From assembly GCF_019431375.1 (NCBI RefSeq), contig NZ_CP080267.1:434001-498000 (forward strand): a DNA stretch of 64,000 nt, given 5' to 3'. A model generated the notes under the pieces. The model saw nothing but the letters and a program-made list of their open reading frames with translations, made no database searches and was not told the DNA's origin. The number at the start of each line of letters is the position of its first letter. Positions within the stretch are counted from its first letter, which is position 1. This document shows, one piece after another, positions 49,564-58,472 of this stretch. Origin of the DNA: Alcanivorax sp. (lineage in GTDB: Bacteria; Pseudomonadota; Gammaproteobacteria; Pseudomonadales; Alcanivoracaceae). Made by a program: the position numbers and the translations under genes.

Positions 49564-52236
49564 TCAGGAGTTTCCGTTGTTCTTGTCGTCGAGCTCTTTG
49601 ATGAGGGTTTCCTGAAGTTCCTGGCACAGGGCCGGGTCGGAAACCGGTTCACCATCGAGATCGGTAATGAAGAAGACGTCTTCCACGCGCTCGCCCAGGG
49701 TGGCAATGCGGGCATTCTGCACCAGCAACTCAAAGCGCATGAAAATGCGGCCGATATGGGCGAGCAGGCCGGGGCGGTCCAGGGTCTGGATATCCACGGC
49801 GGTGCGGTCGTTGACGATATCGTTGCTGATCAATACCTGGGTGGGCACATCGAAATGTTTGTGTCGACGAGGCATACGTCGGCTCACCGTGGAGGAGAAG
49901 CGTTCCGGATGCTTCAGGGTCTCGGTGAGCGTCTTGCGAATCTGTTCGATGCGCGGCCAGTCCTCGCCAATGGGGGTGCCGTGCTCGTCCAATACGATAT
50001 AGGTATCCAGGCTGAAGCCGTCGGCACTGGTAATGATGCGCGCGTCCATGATGGTCAGGCCCAGGGTGTCCAGGGCGTTCACCGTGGCGCTGAACAGGTT
50101 GCGGGTGTCCGGGGTGTAGATAAAGATCTGCGAGCCGCCGGCCAGTACGCTCTGGCTGGATTCGCGGATCAGCACCAGCGGGTCTTCCGGGTTATCCCGG
50201 TCTAGCAGGGCTTCGGTATGCCAGGAAATATCCCGGGGTGTTTCGCGCAGGAAGTATTCGTCGCCGATATTCGCCCACAGGGATTCGATAGCTTTGGGGT
50301 CGTGGTCCCGCTCGGTGAGCATCTTCATTGCCGCATCGCGGGTTTCGTCGATCCAGTCCTGTTTGTCCACCGGGTTGTTGAGGCCCCGGCGCAGGGCGCG
50401 CTTGGTCTCTGTGTAGAGCTGACGCAGCAGGGAGGCGCGCCAGGAGTTCCACAGGGTGGGGTTGGTGGCGTTGATGTCGGCCACGGTCAGCACGTAGAGA
50501 TAATCCAGGTGCACCAGGTCCCCCACCTTGCGGGCAAATTCGTAGACCACGTCCGGGTCGGAGATGTCCTTGCGCTGGGCGGTCACGCTCATGGTCAGAT
50601 GATTTCTCACCAGCCAGGCCACCAGTTTGCCGTCCCAGGCGGTGAGCCCATGGCGCTGGCAGAAGGCAATGGCATCTTCCGCGCCCAGCTCGGAATGATC
50701 GCCGCCACGACCCTTGGCGATATCGTGGTAAAGGCCGGCAGCGTAGAGCAGTTCCGGTTTGGGCAGGCGGTAGAACACCTCGCTGGCCAGGGGGAATTCC
50801 TCGCGCAGGTCTTCATAGCGCAGCCGGCGCATGTTCTTGATGACCAGCAGGGTATGGGCATCCACGGTGTAGATGTGGAATAGGTCGTACTGCATCATGC
50901 CGATGATGCCGCCGAACTCCGGCAAATATTTGCCGAGAATGCCGTAGCGTTTCATGCGCCGCAGTTGCGAGAACAGGGCGTGGGGGCTGCGCAACAACTG
51001 CATGAACAGGCCGGTGTTTTCCGGGTCGTTGCGGAACGCGTCGTTGATCTGTCGACGGTTGTAGATCAACGCCCGTACCGTGGAGGCGCGTATCCCTTTC
51101 AGTTCCGGGTTCTGAGCCATCAGCACAAAGGCTTCCAGCAGGGCGCTGGGGTGCTTCTCGAAGACCTGCGGGCTGGTTACTTCCAGGTAGTCGTTGCGCA
51201 CCTGGAAGCGGCGGTTGAGCGGGCGCACCTGGTCCGGCTTCTCGTTGTGCAGGATCACCTCATCGAATAGCTGCAGCAGCATCTCGTTGAGTACCGACAG
51301 GGCCAGCGCCACCCGGTAGAAGCCTTTCATGAAATGCTCCACCGCCAGATTGGCGCTGGAATCCTCGTGGCCCAGACGGGTGGCGAGCTGGCGTTGATGA
51401 TCGAATAGCAGCCGGTTTTCGTTGCGCTCGGTATGCACATGCAATTGCCAGCGTACTTCCCAGAGATAATCCAGGCACTTGCGCAGTACGCCGTATTCTT
51501 CGGCGGTCAGAAAACCCACATCTACCAGGGCTTCCAGGCTGTCGGCATTGAAGTGGCGTTTGGCAACCCAGGCGATCATCTGCACGTCGCGGAGGCCGCC
51601 GGGGGCATTTTTCAGGTCCGGTTCCAGGTTGTACTCGGTGTCGTTGAAGCGCTTGTGGCGGACCACCTGTTCCTGCCACTTGGCGGCGAAGAAGGCGGCT
51701 GAATCCCACATGTGCTCGGGGCCGGTGCGCTCTTCCAGCTGTACGCGAAGGGTGTCGCTGCCTCCCAGGGTGCGCGCTTCCATGATGTTGGTGGCAACGG
51801 TGATGTCTTCCCGGGCCAGATCCACGCATTCATCCAGAGTGCGCACCGCATGGCCGATTTCCAGGCCCATATCCCACAGGAAAGCGACGAAACGCTCCAG
51901 GCAATCGCGCAGGCTCTGATCCGGACTGTCGGCCATCAACACCAGTACGTCCACATCAGAACAGGGGTGAAGCTCGGCCCGGCCATAGCCGCCTACGGCC
52001 ACCAGTGCCACTCCATCCCGGTCGGCGAGTCCGAACAGGGACCAGGCGGCAATCATCACCTGGTCCACCAGATCGGCCCGGGCGCGGACCAGCTCGGTAA
52101 TGTCGGTGGAGGCAAAGGCCTGGTTCAGGCGCTCCTGACCCTGCTCCAGATACTGGCGGGCATACTGGCCCGGCTGGGCGCTTTCCTGGAGGGCCTCAAA
52201 CAGTTGTTCATGGGGCAGGGCAGGGGAAAGAGTCAT
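49564..52236 (-). CDS. glnD: Bifunctional [protein-PII] uridylyltransferase GlnD
   Basis: 890 residues with all four regions: nucleotidyltransferase GGYGRAELHPCSDVD (82-96), HD hydrolase domain (YHDIAKGRGGDHSELG), and two C-terminal ACT domains that sense glutamine. It adds or removes UMP on GlnK Tyr51 (gene at 28.0 kb). Ends 4 bases upstream of dapC on the minus strand, so both may be cotranscribed with map upstream. Confidence 0.97.
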   Translation of the reverse strand: MTLSPALPHEQLFEALQESAQPGQYARQYLEQGQERLNQAFASTDITELVRARADLVDQVMIAAWSLFGLADRDGVALVAVGGYGRAELHPCSDVDVLVLMADSPDQSLRDCLERFVAFLWDMGLEIGHAVRTLDECVDLAREDITVATNIMEARTLGGSDTLRVQLEERTGPEHMWDSAAFFAAKWQEQVVRHKRFNDTEYNLEPDLKNAPGGLRDVQMIAWVAKRHFNADSLEALVDVGFLTAEEYGVLRKCLDYLWEVRWQLHVHTERNENRLLFDHQRQLATRLGHEDSSANLAVEHFMKGFYRVALALSVLNEMLLQLFDEVILHNEKPDQVRPLNRRFQVRNDYLEVTSPQVFEKHPSALLEAFVLMAQNPELKGIRASTVRALIYNRRQINDAFRNDPENTGLFMQLLRSPHALFSQLRRMKRYGILGKYLPEFGGIIGMMQYDLFHIYTVDAHTLLVIKNMRRLRYEDLREEFPLASEVFYRLPKPELLYAAGLYHDIAKGRGGDHSELGAEDAIAFCQRHGLTAWDGKLVAWLVRNHLTMSVTAQRKDISDPDVVYEFARKVGDLVHLDYLYVLTVADINATNPTLWNSWRASLLRQLYTETKRALRRGLNNPVDKQDWIDETRDAAMKMLTERDHDPKAIESLWANIGDEYFLRETPRDISWHTEALLDRDNPEDPLVLIRESSQSVLAGGSQIFIYTPDTRNLFSATVNALDTLGLTIMDARIITSADGFSLDTYIVLDEHGTPIGEDWPRIEQIRKTLTETLKHPERFSSTVSRRMPRRHKHFDVPTQVLISNDIVNDRTAVDIQTLDRPGLLAHIGRIFMRFELLVQNARIATLGERVEDVFFITDLDGEPVSDPALCQELQETLIKELDDKNNGNS

Positions 52237-52313
52237 ACGGATCCTGTAATGAAGTTGCGGGCATGCCGGCCTTGGGCAAGGAAGGCCGGCATGAAACCGG
52301 TGGCTGGCCCGTG

Positions 52314-53108
52314 TCAGTACAGATCGGTTTCCTCGCTGCGGGCCGTCAGTACCTCATAACCATCGGCGGTGACGGCGATGGTGTGTTCCCACTGGGCAGA
52401 CAGCTTGCGGTCCTTGGTGACCACGGTCCAGTTGTCCGGTAGCAGCTTGTTGGCCGCCTTGCCGGCGTTGATCATGGGTTCGATGGTGAACACCATGCCT
52501 TCCTGCAATTCAAGACCCGTGCCAGGCTTGCCGTAATGCACCACCTGGGGCTCTTCATGGAATCCCTCGCCGATGCCGTGGCCGCAGTATTCGCGCACTA
52601 CAGAGAAGCGTTCACCTTCCGCGATTTTCTGAATGCGGTGGCCGATATCGCCCAGGCGGACGCCGGGTTTGACCATGCGGATACCGGCCATCATGCACTC
52701 GCGGGTGGTTTCCACCAGCCGGCGGGCCAGTACCGAGGGCTCGCCCACATAAAACATCTTGGAGGTATCGCCGTGCCAGCCATCCTTGATCACGGTGACA
52801 TCGATATTGACGATGTCGCCGTTCTTGAGAGCTTTACGGTCATTGGGAATGCCATGACAAACCACGTGGTTCACGGACGTGCAGACGGATTTCGGGAACG
52901 GAATACGGCCCGGTGCGCCGCCATAGCCCAGACAGGCGGGGATAGCATGCTGCTTGTTGACGATATGGTCGTGACAGATCCGGTCAAGTTCCTCGGTGGT
53001 GACCCCCGCCTTGACGTGCTCGCCAATCATTTCCAGGACTTCGGCGGCCAGTTTGCCCGCTTCGCGCATTTTGGCGATCTGTTCGGGGGTTTTGATGACT
53101 ACATTCAT
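52314..53108 (-). CDS. map: Type I methionine aminopeptidase
   Basis: 264 residues. All five metal ligands are visible: D103, D114, H177, E210 and E241. Removes initiator methionine co-translationally. Divergent from rpsB across a 296-base control region, the usual gammaproteobacterial arrangement. Confidence 0.97.
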   Translation of the reverse strand: MNVVIKTPEQIAKMREAGKLAAEVLEMIGEHVKAGVTTEELDRICHDHIVNKQHAIPACLGYGGAPGRIPFPKSVCTSVNHVVCHGIPNDRKALKNGDIVNIDVTVIKDGWHGDTSKMFYVGEPSVLARRLVETTRECMMAGIRMVKPGVRLGDIGHRIQKIAEGERFSVVREYCGHGIGEGFHEEPQVVHYGKPGTGLELQEGMVFTIEPMINAGKAANKLLPDNWTVVTKDRKLSAQWEHTIAVTADGYEVLTARSEETDLY

Positions 53109-53191
53109 GATACTTGAGGAAACTCCAGCTATTTCAGTGGGTTGAGCGGGTTTGTGTCAGCGCTCTCTACGCCGGTAATGCGCCTTTGGCG

Positions 53192-53220
53192 TTGCCCGGG
53201 AAGGGTGTCTGTGGTATAAA
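53192..53220 (+). promoter_or_regulatory. Sigma-70 promoter of rpsB-tsf
   Basis: TTGCCC (53192-53197), 17-base spacer, TATAAA (53215-53220), then a GCGCGCGC discriminator typical of stringently controlled ribosomal promoters. About 180 bases upstream of the rpsB start. Confidence 0.75.
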
Positions 53221-53226
53221 GCGCGC

Positions 53227-53404
53227 GCTTTCCCGCTCACTGACGGCCCTGTGGCGACAAGTGCCGCATTGTAACCGCCGTTGGGTGGGGAAGGAAATCA
53301 CACATGCCCCGTCACATAGCCCCGGGTGCCGGACTTCCTGTTTAAGGTTGCTGGTTGGGTTTATGCGGGGGCGTGGAGGCCTAACCCAAAGTGGAGTATT
53401 AACA
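53227..53404 (+). promoter_or_regulatory. rpsB 5' leader, candidate S2 autoregulatory RNA
   Basis: Long untranslated leader between the promoter and rpsB, containing self-complementary segments such as GGTTGCTGGTTGGGTTTATGC and GGCCTAACCC. In gammaproteobacteria ribosomal protein S2 represses its own operon through such a leader (the t44/S2 leader). Identification is from position and length; no covariance search was run. Confidence 0.45.
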
Positions 53405-54163
53405 ATGTCCAGCGTAACTATGCGCGATATGCTGAAGGCCGGTGTGCACTTCGGCCACCAGACCCGTTACTGGAACCCGAAGATGAATGCATACATCTTT
53501 GGCGCCCGTAACAAGATTCACATCATCAACCTGGAAAAGACCCTGCCCCTGTTCAACGACGCCATGGCGTTCCTGAACAAGCTGGCTGCCAGCAACAACA
53601 AGATCCTGTTTGTTGGTACCAAGCGTGCAGCGCAGAAAGCGGTGAGCGAAGAAGCTCAGCGTTGCGGTATGCCCTACGTTGATCACCGTTGGTTGGGCGG
53701 CATGCTCACCAACTGGAAAACCATCCGTCAGTCCATCAAGCGGTATCGCGAGCTGGAAGCCCAGTTCCAGGACGGCACCTTTGACAAGCTGACCAAGAAA
53801 GAAGCGCTGATGCGCAAGCGTGAGATGGACAAGCTCGAGCGCTCCATCGGTGGTATCAAGGACATGGGCGGTCTGCCTGATGCCCTGTTCGTGATCGACG
53901 TGGATCACGAAGACATCGCCCTGCAGGAAGCCCGCAAGCTGGGTATTCCGGTTGTAGCGGTGGTGGACACCAACTCCAACCCGGATGGCGTGGATTACGT
54001 GATCCCGGGTAACGACGACGCCATCCGTGCTATTCAGCTGTACGTGAAAGCGGCGGCCGACACCATTCTGGAAGGCAAGCAGTACGCCCAGAACCAGACC
54101 GGTGGTGAAAGCGAATTCGTCGAGGTAGCCGACGAGGCCGAAGGCGAGAAAGCCGAAGGTTGA
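53405..54163 (+). CDS. rpsB: 30S ribosomal protein S2
   Basis: 252 residues, starting MSSVTMRDMLKAGVHFGHQT with the S2 signature. The C-terminus is acidic and variable (about 230-252, with many Glu and Ala), as usual. The ATG at 53405 is preceded by GGAGTATTAAC; the longer upstream frame is the leader. Followed by tsf after 65 bases, the conserved rpsB-tsf operon. Confidence 0.98.
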   Translation: MSSVTMRDMLKAGVHFGHQTRYWNPKMNAYIFGARNKIHIINLEKTLPLFNDAMAFLNKLAASNNKILFVGTKRAAQKAVSEEAQRCGMPYVDHRWLGGMLTNWKTIRQSIKRYRELEAQFQDGTFDKLTKKEALMRKREMDKLERSIGGIKDMGGLPDALFVIDVDHEDIALQEARKLGIPVVAVVDTNSNPDGVDYVIPGNDDAIRAIQLYVKAAADTILEGKQYAQNQTGGESEFVEVADEAEGEKAEG

Positions 54164-54228
54164 TCCGTCGAGGCAGGCCTTCGCGGCCTGCCTGTCTTAC
54201 CGAAATTTACCAAATTGAGAGGATAATC

Positions 54229-55107
54229 ATGGCTGCTGTAACTGCTGCAATGGTTAAGGAGCTTCGCGAGCGTACCGGTCTTGGCATGATGGAGTGCAAG
54301 AAGGCGCTGGTGGAAGCGGATGGCGATATCGAAAAAGCCATTGACGACATGCGTAAGTCCGGTCAGGCCAAAGCGGCCAAGAAAGCCGGTCGTACTGCCG
54401 CGGAAGGCGGTGTTGTGGTTGCGACCAACGACGCCAACACTGTGGCTGTAATGGTAGAGATCAACTCCGAAACCGATTTCGTGGCCCGTGATGACAACTT
54501 CCTGGGTTTCTGCGACAAAGTGGCTGGCGCTGCTCTGGCCGCTGGCGAAACCGACGCTGCCAAAATCGGCGAGCTGAAGCTGGAAGATGGTTCCACCGTT
54601 GAAGAAGCCCGTCAGGCGCTGGTTCAGAAGATCGGTGAGAACATCCAGATTCGTCGTGCTGCCAAGCTGGAAGCGGAGGGTGCCATTGGTGCCTACGTTC
54701 ACGGCGGCCGTATCGGCGTGCTGGTAGCCCTGAAAGGCGGCGACGCCGAGCTGGGTAAAGATGTGGCCATGCACGTGGCTGCGGTTAACCCGATGGTAAT
54801 CAGCGGTGATCAGGTTCCGGCGGAAACGCTGGAAAAAGAGAAAGAGATCATCCGTGCCCAGCCGGATATGGAAGGCAAGCCGGCCGAGATCGTCGAGAAG
54901 ATGCTCGGTGGCCGTATCAACAAGTTCCTGAAAGAAGTGAGCTTGCTGGACCAGCCTTTCGTGAAGGATCCCAATACTTCCGTAGGTTCCCTGGTGAAGG
55001 GTGCCGGCGCCGAGATCATCGCTTTCGAGCGTCTGGTGGTGGGCGAAGGTATTGAGAAAGAAGAAGTCGATTTCGCTGCCGAGGTAGAAGCTGCAGCCAA
55101 AGGCTGA
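54229..55107 (+). CDS. tsf: Translation elongation factor Ts
   Basis: 292 residues. N-terminal UBA-like region (ELRERTGLGMMECKKALVEA), then the TDFV motif in NSETDFVARDDNF which contacts EF-Tu. It exchanges GDP on EF-Tu. AGAGGATAATC lies before the ATG. A terminator follows. Confidence 0.98.
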   Translation: MAAVTAAMVKELRERTGLGMMECKKALVEADGDIEKAIDDMRKSGQAKAAKKAGRTAAEGGVVVATNDANTVAVMVEINSETDFVARDDNFLGFCDKVAGAALAAGETDAAKIGELKLEDGSTVEEARQALVQKIGENIQIRRAAKLEAEGAIGAYVHGGRIGVLVALKGGDAELGKDVAMHVAAVNPMVISGDQVPAETLEKEKEIIRAQPDMEGKPAEIVEKMLGGRINKFLKEVSLLDQPFVKDPNTSVGSLVKGAGAEIIAFERLVVGEGIEKEEVDFAAEVEAAAKG

Positions 55108-55131
55108 GTTGGCATCGATTGATGAGTAAAG

Positions 55132-55167
55132 AACGCCTTGCTGGCGAGATCAGCAGGGCGTTTTTTT
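55132..55167 (+). terminator. Terminator after rpsB-tsf
   Basis: AACGCCTTGCTG-GCGAGAT-CAGCAGGGCGTT (one G-U pair) followed by a run of T. Confidence 0.85.
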
Positions 55168-55356
55168 CGCCTGATGACTGGCTGTTACAGGCGATTCAAG
55201 CAAAAGCGCTTGCAACCATCGTGCGGGGCGGTACTGTGCTAGCAGGCCATATACCGACGCGGGACGAGCGCAGCGTAAAGGCCGGTTTGAACCGGTAATA
55301 TAGTAAGAGCGGGTATTCATGGGTGGCGCTTTCTTATGAGTGGTGGAGAACAAGAC

Positions 55357-56091
55357 ATGCCGACGAACAAGGAGCGCTCGCCGCGCTATAACCGTATTCT
55401 GCTCAAGCTGAGCGGTGAAGCGCTGGCGGGTGACGAAGGCTTCGGGATTGATCCCAAGGTACTGGACGCGATTTCCCTGGAAATCGGCCAGCTCGTCGGT
55501 ATCGGGGTCCAGGTGGGCTTGGTAGTAGGTGGTGGTAACCTGTTCCGCGGTGCGGCCTTGCAAAGCGCTGGTCTGGACCGGGTGGCGGGCGATCATATGG
55601 GTATGCTGGCTACGGTAATGAATGGGCTGGCCCTGCGCGATGCGCTGGAGAGATCCAATATCCGCACCCGTCTGATGTCGGCCATCCCCATGAGCGGGGT
55701 GGTGGAGCATTATGACCACCGCAATGCCAATCGCCATCTCAAGAATGGTGAGGTGGTAATCTTCTGTGCCGGTACCGGCAATCCTTTCTTTACCACTGAT
55801 TCCGCTGCCTGCCTTCGCGGTATCGAGATCAGTGCTGATGTGGTACTAAAAGCCACCAAGGTGGATGGGGTCTATAATGATGACCCGCAGAAGAACCCGG
55901 CCGCGGTCAAATACGACACCTTGACCTACGACGAGGTGCTGGATAAAAAACTCGGGGTTATGGATCTCACGGCCATCTGTCTGTGCCGTGATCACTCCAT
56001 GCCTCTGCGCGTGTTTGATATGAACAAGAAGGGCGCGCTGCTGAACCTGATGCTGGGTGGCAGCGAAGGCACCCTGGTGGAAGCCGGGTAA
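55357..56091 (+). CDS. pyrH: UMP kinase
   Basis: 244 residues from the ATG at 55357, where GGAGA lies seven bases upstream; an ATG at 55336 would add 7 residues but lacks a binding site. Amino acid kinase fold: RILLKLSGEALAGDEGFGID near the start, GGGNLFRGA, TVMNGLALRDALE, and AGTGNPFFTTDSAA. It phosphorylates UMP to UDP. Start of the pyrH-frr pair. Confidence 0.96.
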   Translation: MPTNKERSPRYNRILLKLSGEALAGDEGFGIDPKVLDAISLEIGQLVGIGVQVGLVVGGGNLFRGAALQSAGLDRVAGDHMGMLATVMNGLALRDALERSNIRTRLMSAIPMSGVVEHYDHRNANRHLKNGEVVIFCAGTGNPFFTTDSAACLRGIEISADVVLKATKVDGVYNDDPQKNPAAVKYDTLTYDEVLDKKLGVMDLTAICLCRDHSMPLRVFDMNKKGALLNLMLGGSEGTLVEAG

Positions 56092-56213
56092 TCCCCGGGC
56101 AGCCATTGTCATGAAGTTTTGTGTTGTCCGCTTTGCGGGCGTTGCATAACAAGGGTCTGGTTGGCATCTCGAGGCTTGCCAGGCCCTGCTGAAAAGAAAG
56201 GCGAGGAATAACG

Positions 56214-56771
56214 GTGATTGACGATATTCGCAAAGATGCGGAATCCCGCATGAAGAAAAGTCTGGCTGCGCTGGATACCGCGCTGAAGCGTGTACGTACC
56301 GGACGTGCCCATCCCAGTCTGTTGGACAATATCACGGTGGATTACTATGGTGCGGAGACCCCATTGCAGCAGTTGGGCAATATCTCCGTAGAAGAGGGGC
56401 GGACACTGACCATCTCTCCCTTTGACAAGAGTCTGATTCCGCAGATTGAGCGGGCCATCATGACCTCCGACCTGGGCCTTAATCCGTCCACCTCTGGCAG
56501 CCTGATCCGGCTGCCGTTGCCGCCGCTGACCGAAGAAACTCGCCGGGATCTGGTCAAGGTTGTACGGGCTGAAGCCGAGCAGGCGCGGGTATCAGTGCGC
56601 AGTGTTCGCCGGGACGCCAACAGCGACCTGAAGGAGCTGCTGAAGGAAAAGGAAATTTCCGAGGATGAAGAGCGTCGCGGCGAAGAATTGATCCAGCAAC
56701 TCACCGACAAGATGGTGGTGGAAGTGGATCGTGTGCTGAAAGAGAAAGAAGAGGAGTTGATGACCGTTTAG
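56214..56771 (+). CDS. frr: Ribosome recycling factor
   Basis: 185 residues, standard length. VRTGRAHPSLLDNI near 25-38 and the long three-helix bundle with many Arg/Glu (for example EDEERRGEELIQQLTD) are characteristic. The GTG start at 56214 follows GAGGAATAAC. A hairpin terminator-like structure follows before uppS. Confidence 0.97.
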   Translation: MIDDIRKDAESRMKKSLAALDTALKRVRTGRAHPSLLDNITVDYYGAETPLQQLGNISVEEGRTLTISPFDKSLIPQIERAIMTSDLGLNPSTSGSLIRLPLPPLTEETRRDLVKVVRAEAEQARVSVRSVRRDANSDLKELLKEKEISEDEERRGEELIQQLTDKMVVEVDRVLKEKEEELMTV

Positions 56772-56795
56772 CACAATGGGTCATCATTCACTGAT

Positions 56796-56846
56796 GCGGG
56801 CTGTGACCTGAAGCCAGGGATTCAGGTGTACGTCAGCCCGCTTTTT
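56796..56846 (+). terminator. Terminator-like hairpin between frr and uppS
   Basis: Outer stem GCGGGCTG/CAGCCCGC with an inner ACCTGA/TCAGGT pairing, then TTTTT. It could end or attenuate transcription entering uppS. Confidence 0.7.
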
Positions 56847-56865
56847 GTTATTTGGCGGATGCAGT

Positions 56866-57645
56866 ATGGCCAGTGAAAACATCCACTCCAGCGCCCCGGA
56901 CATCGACTCCCACCAGGGTGAACTTCCCCGGCATGTGGCCATAATCATGGATGGCAACAACCGCTGGGCCCGCAAGCAGGGGCTGCCCGGGGAAGAAGGG
57001 CATCGTGCCGGTGAGGCCACGGTGCAGACCATTATCCGCAGCGCCGCAGAACGGGGTATCGAAGCACTGACCCTGTTTGCCTTCAGCTCGGAGAACTGGC
57101 GTCGCCCGCAGGCGGAAGTGGATCACCTGATGGCGCTTTTCCTCAAGGCCCTGGGCGGCCGTGTGGAAGAGCTGCATGGCCATGGTGTGCGCATCCGTTT
57201 TATCGGTGATCGCAGTGCCTTTGCTGAGGACCTGCAAGAAGGCATGGCCGAGGCCGAGGCGCTGACCGCGGATAACTCGCGCATGACGGTGATCATCGCG
57301 GTGAACTACGGTGGCCAGTGGGATATTGCCCAGGCGGCCCGTCAGCTGGCTATCCAGGTGGAGCAGGGCCGTATCACGCCTGATCAGATCACACCCGAAG
57401 CCCTGGGGCAGCAGGTGGCCATGGCTGATCTGCCTCTGCCCGACCTGCTGATTCGCACTGGCGGAGACCAGCGCATCAGCAATTTTCTGCTGTGGCAACT
57501 GGCCTACAGCGAACTGTTTTTTTCCCCGCTTTTATGGCCTGATTTTAATGCGGACGCCTTTGCTGCCGCCTTGCAGGACTATGCCGGCCGCCAGCGACGT
57601 TTTGGACGCTCTGGCGAAGAAGTGGCCGGGTTGAAAGGAGAATAA
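56866..57645 (+). CDS. uppS: Undecaprenyl diphosphate synthase UppS
   Basis: 259 residues from the ATG at 56866; the longer frame begins with a TTG at 56845 within the hairpin. The cis-prenyltransferase motif HVAIIMDGNNRWA puts the catalytic Asp at 29; further marks are ALTLFAFSSENWRRP and LLIRTGGDQRISNFLLWQ, the C-terminal motif. It makes the C55 carrier for peptidoglycan; UppP recycles it. Followed 2 bases later by cdsA. Confidence 0.95.
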   Translation: MASENIHSSAPDIDSHQGELPRHVAIIMDGNNRWARKQGLPGEEGHRAGEATVQTIIRSAAERGIEALTLFAFSSENWRRPQAEVDHLMALFLKALGGRVEELHGHGVRIRFIGDRSAFAEDLQEGMAEAEALTADNSRMTVIIAVNYGGQWDIAQAARQLAIQVEQGRITPDQITPEALGQQVAMADLPLPDLLIRTGGDQRISNFLLWQLAYSELFFSPLLWPDFNADAFAAALQDYAGRQRRFGRSGEEVAGLKGE

Positions 57646-57647
57646 GA

Positions 57648-58472
57648 ATGCTGAAACTGCGCGTGATTACCGCGCTGATCCTGCTGCCCATTGTTCTGGG
57701 CGCCGTATTCGGGCTGGATCGCTTGCCGTTTGCCCTGGTCGCTGGCGTATTTTTTGTGCTGGCCGGCTGGGAGTGGGCGGCCATGATGGGCAAGGTGTCC
57801 GCTGCAGTGCGAAGCGCCTGGGTGATTGGCCTGGGCGTGGTGATGGCACTGGCGGAGATCTACCGCCCGGCCTGGCTCCTCAACGCCATCCCGGTCTGGT
57901 GGTTGCTGGCCCTGGTGCTGGTGATCGGCTATCCGGGCAACGCCCGCGCCTGGTATCGCCCGGCGCTGATGGCTCTGGTTGGTCTGTTGTTGCTGGTGCC
58001 TTCCTGGGCGGCGATTGTGCAACTTCAGGATGTGGGCGCACTGGGTCTGGCTGGCCCCTGGGCACTGATGTTCATTCTGCTCTGGGTATGGGCGGCGGAT
58101 ACCGGCGCCTATTTTGCCGGCCGTGCGTTCGGTAAACACAAGCTGGCGCCGCTGGTCAGTCCCGGCAAGACCATTGAGGGTCTGGCCGGCGGTGTGGCGC
58201 TGGCGCTGGCAGTGGTAGCAGGGGTCTATGCGGCCGGGCTGCTGGAGGCCAACTTGCTTCCGCTGATGATCGTGGCCCTGTTGACGGTATTGGCGTCGGC
58301 ACTGGGTGATCTGTTCGAGAGTATGGTCAAGCGTGAGCGAGGCTTCAAGGACAGCGGCACCATCCTGCCCGGCCACGGTGGCATGCTGGATCGTATCGAC
58401 AGTGTCACCGCCGCCATGCCCATCGCCCTGGCCGGTTTCAACTGGTTTTCCCTGCCGGGAGGCAGTCTGTGA
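57648..58472 (+). CDS. cdsA: Phosphatidate cytidylyltransferase CdsA
   Basis: 274 residues with about eight hydrophobic helices and the family signature KRERGFKDSGTILPGHGGML near residues 227-246. It forms CDP-diacylglycerol at the inner membrane for phospholipid synthesis. Stop codon overlaps the dxr start (GTGA). Confidence 0.96.
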   Translation: MLKLRVITALILLPIVLGAVFGLDRLPFALVAGVFFVLAGWEWAAMMGKVSAAVRSAWVIGLGVVMALAEIYRPAWLLNAIPVWWLLALVLVIGYPGNARAWYRPALMALVGLLLLVPSWAAIVQLQDVGALGLAGPWALMFILLWVWAADTGAYFAGRAFGKHKLAPLVSPGKTIEGLAGGVALALAVVAGVYAAGLLEANLLPLMIVALLTVLASALGDLFESMVKRERGFKDSGTILPGHGGMLDRIDSVTAAMPIALAGFNWFSLPGGSL

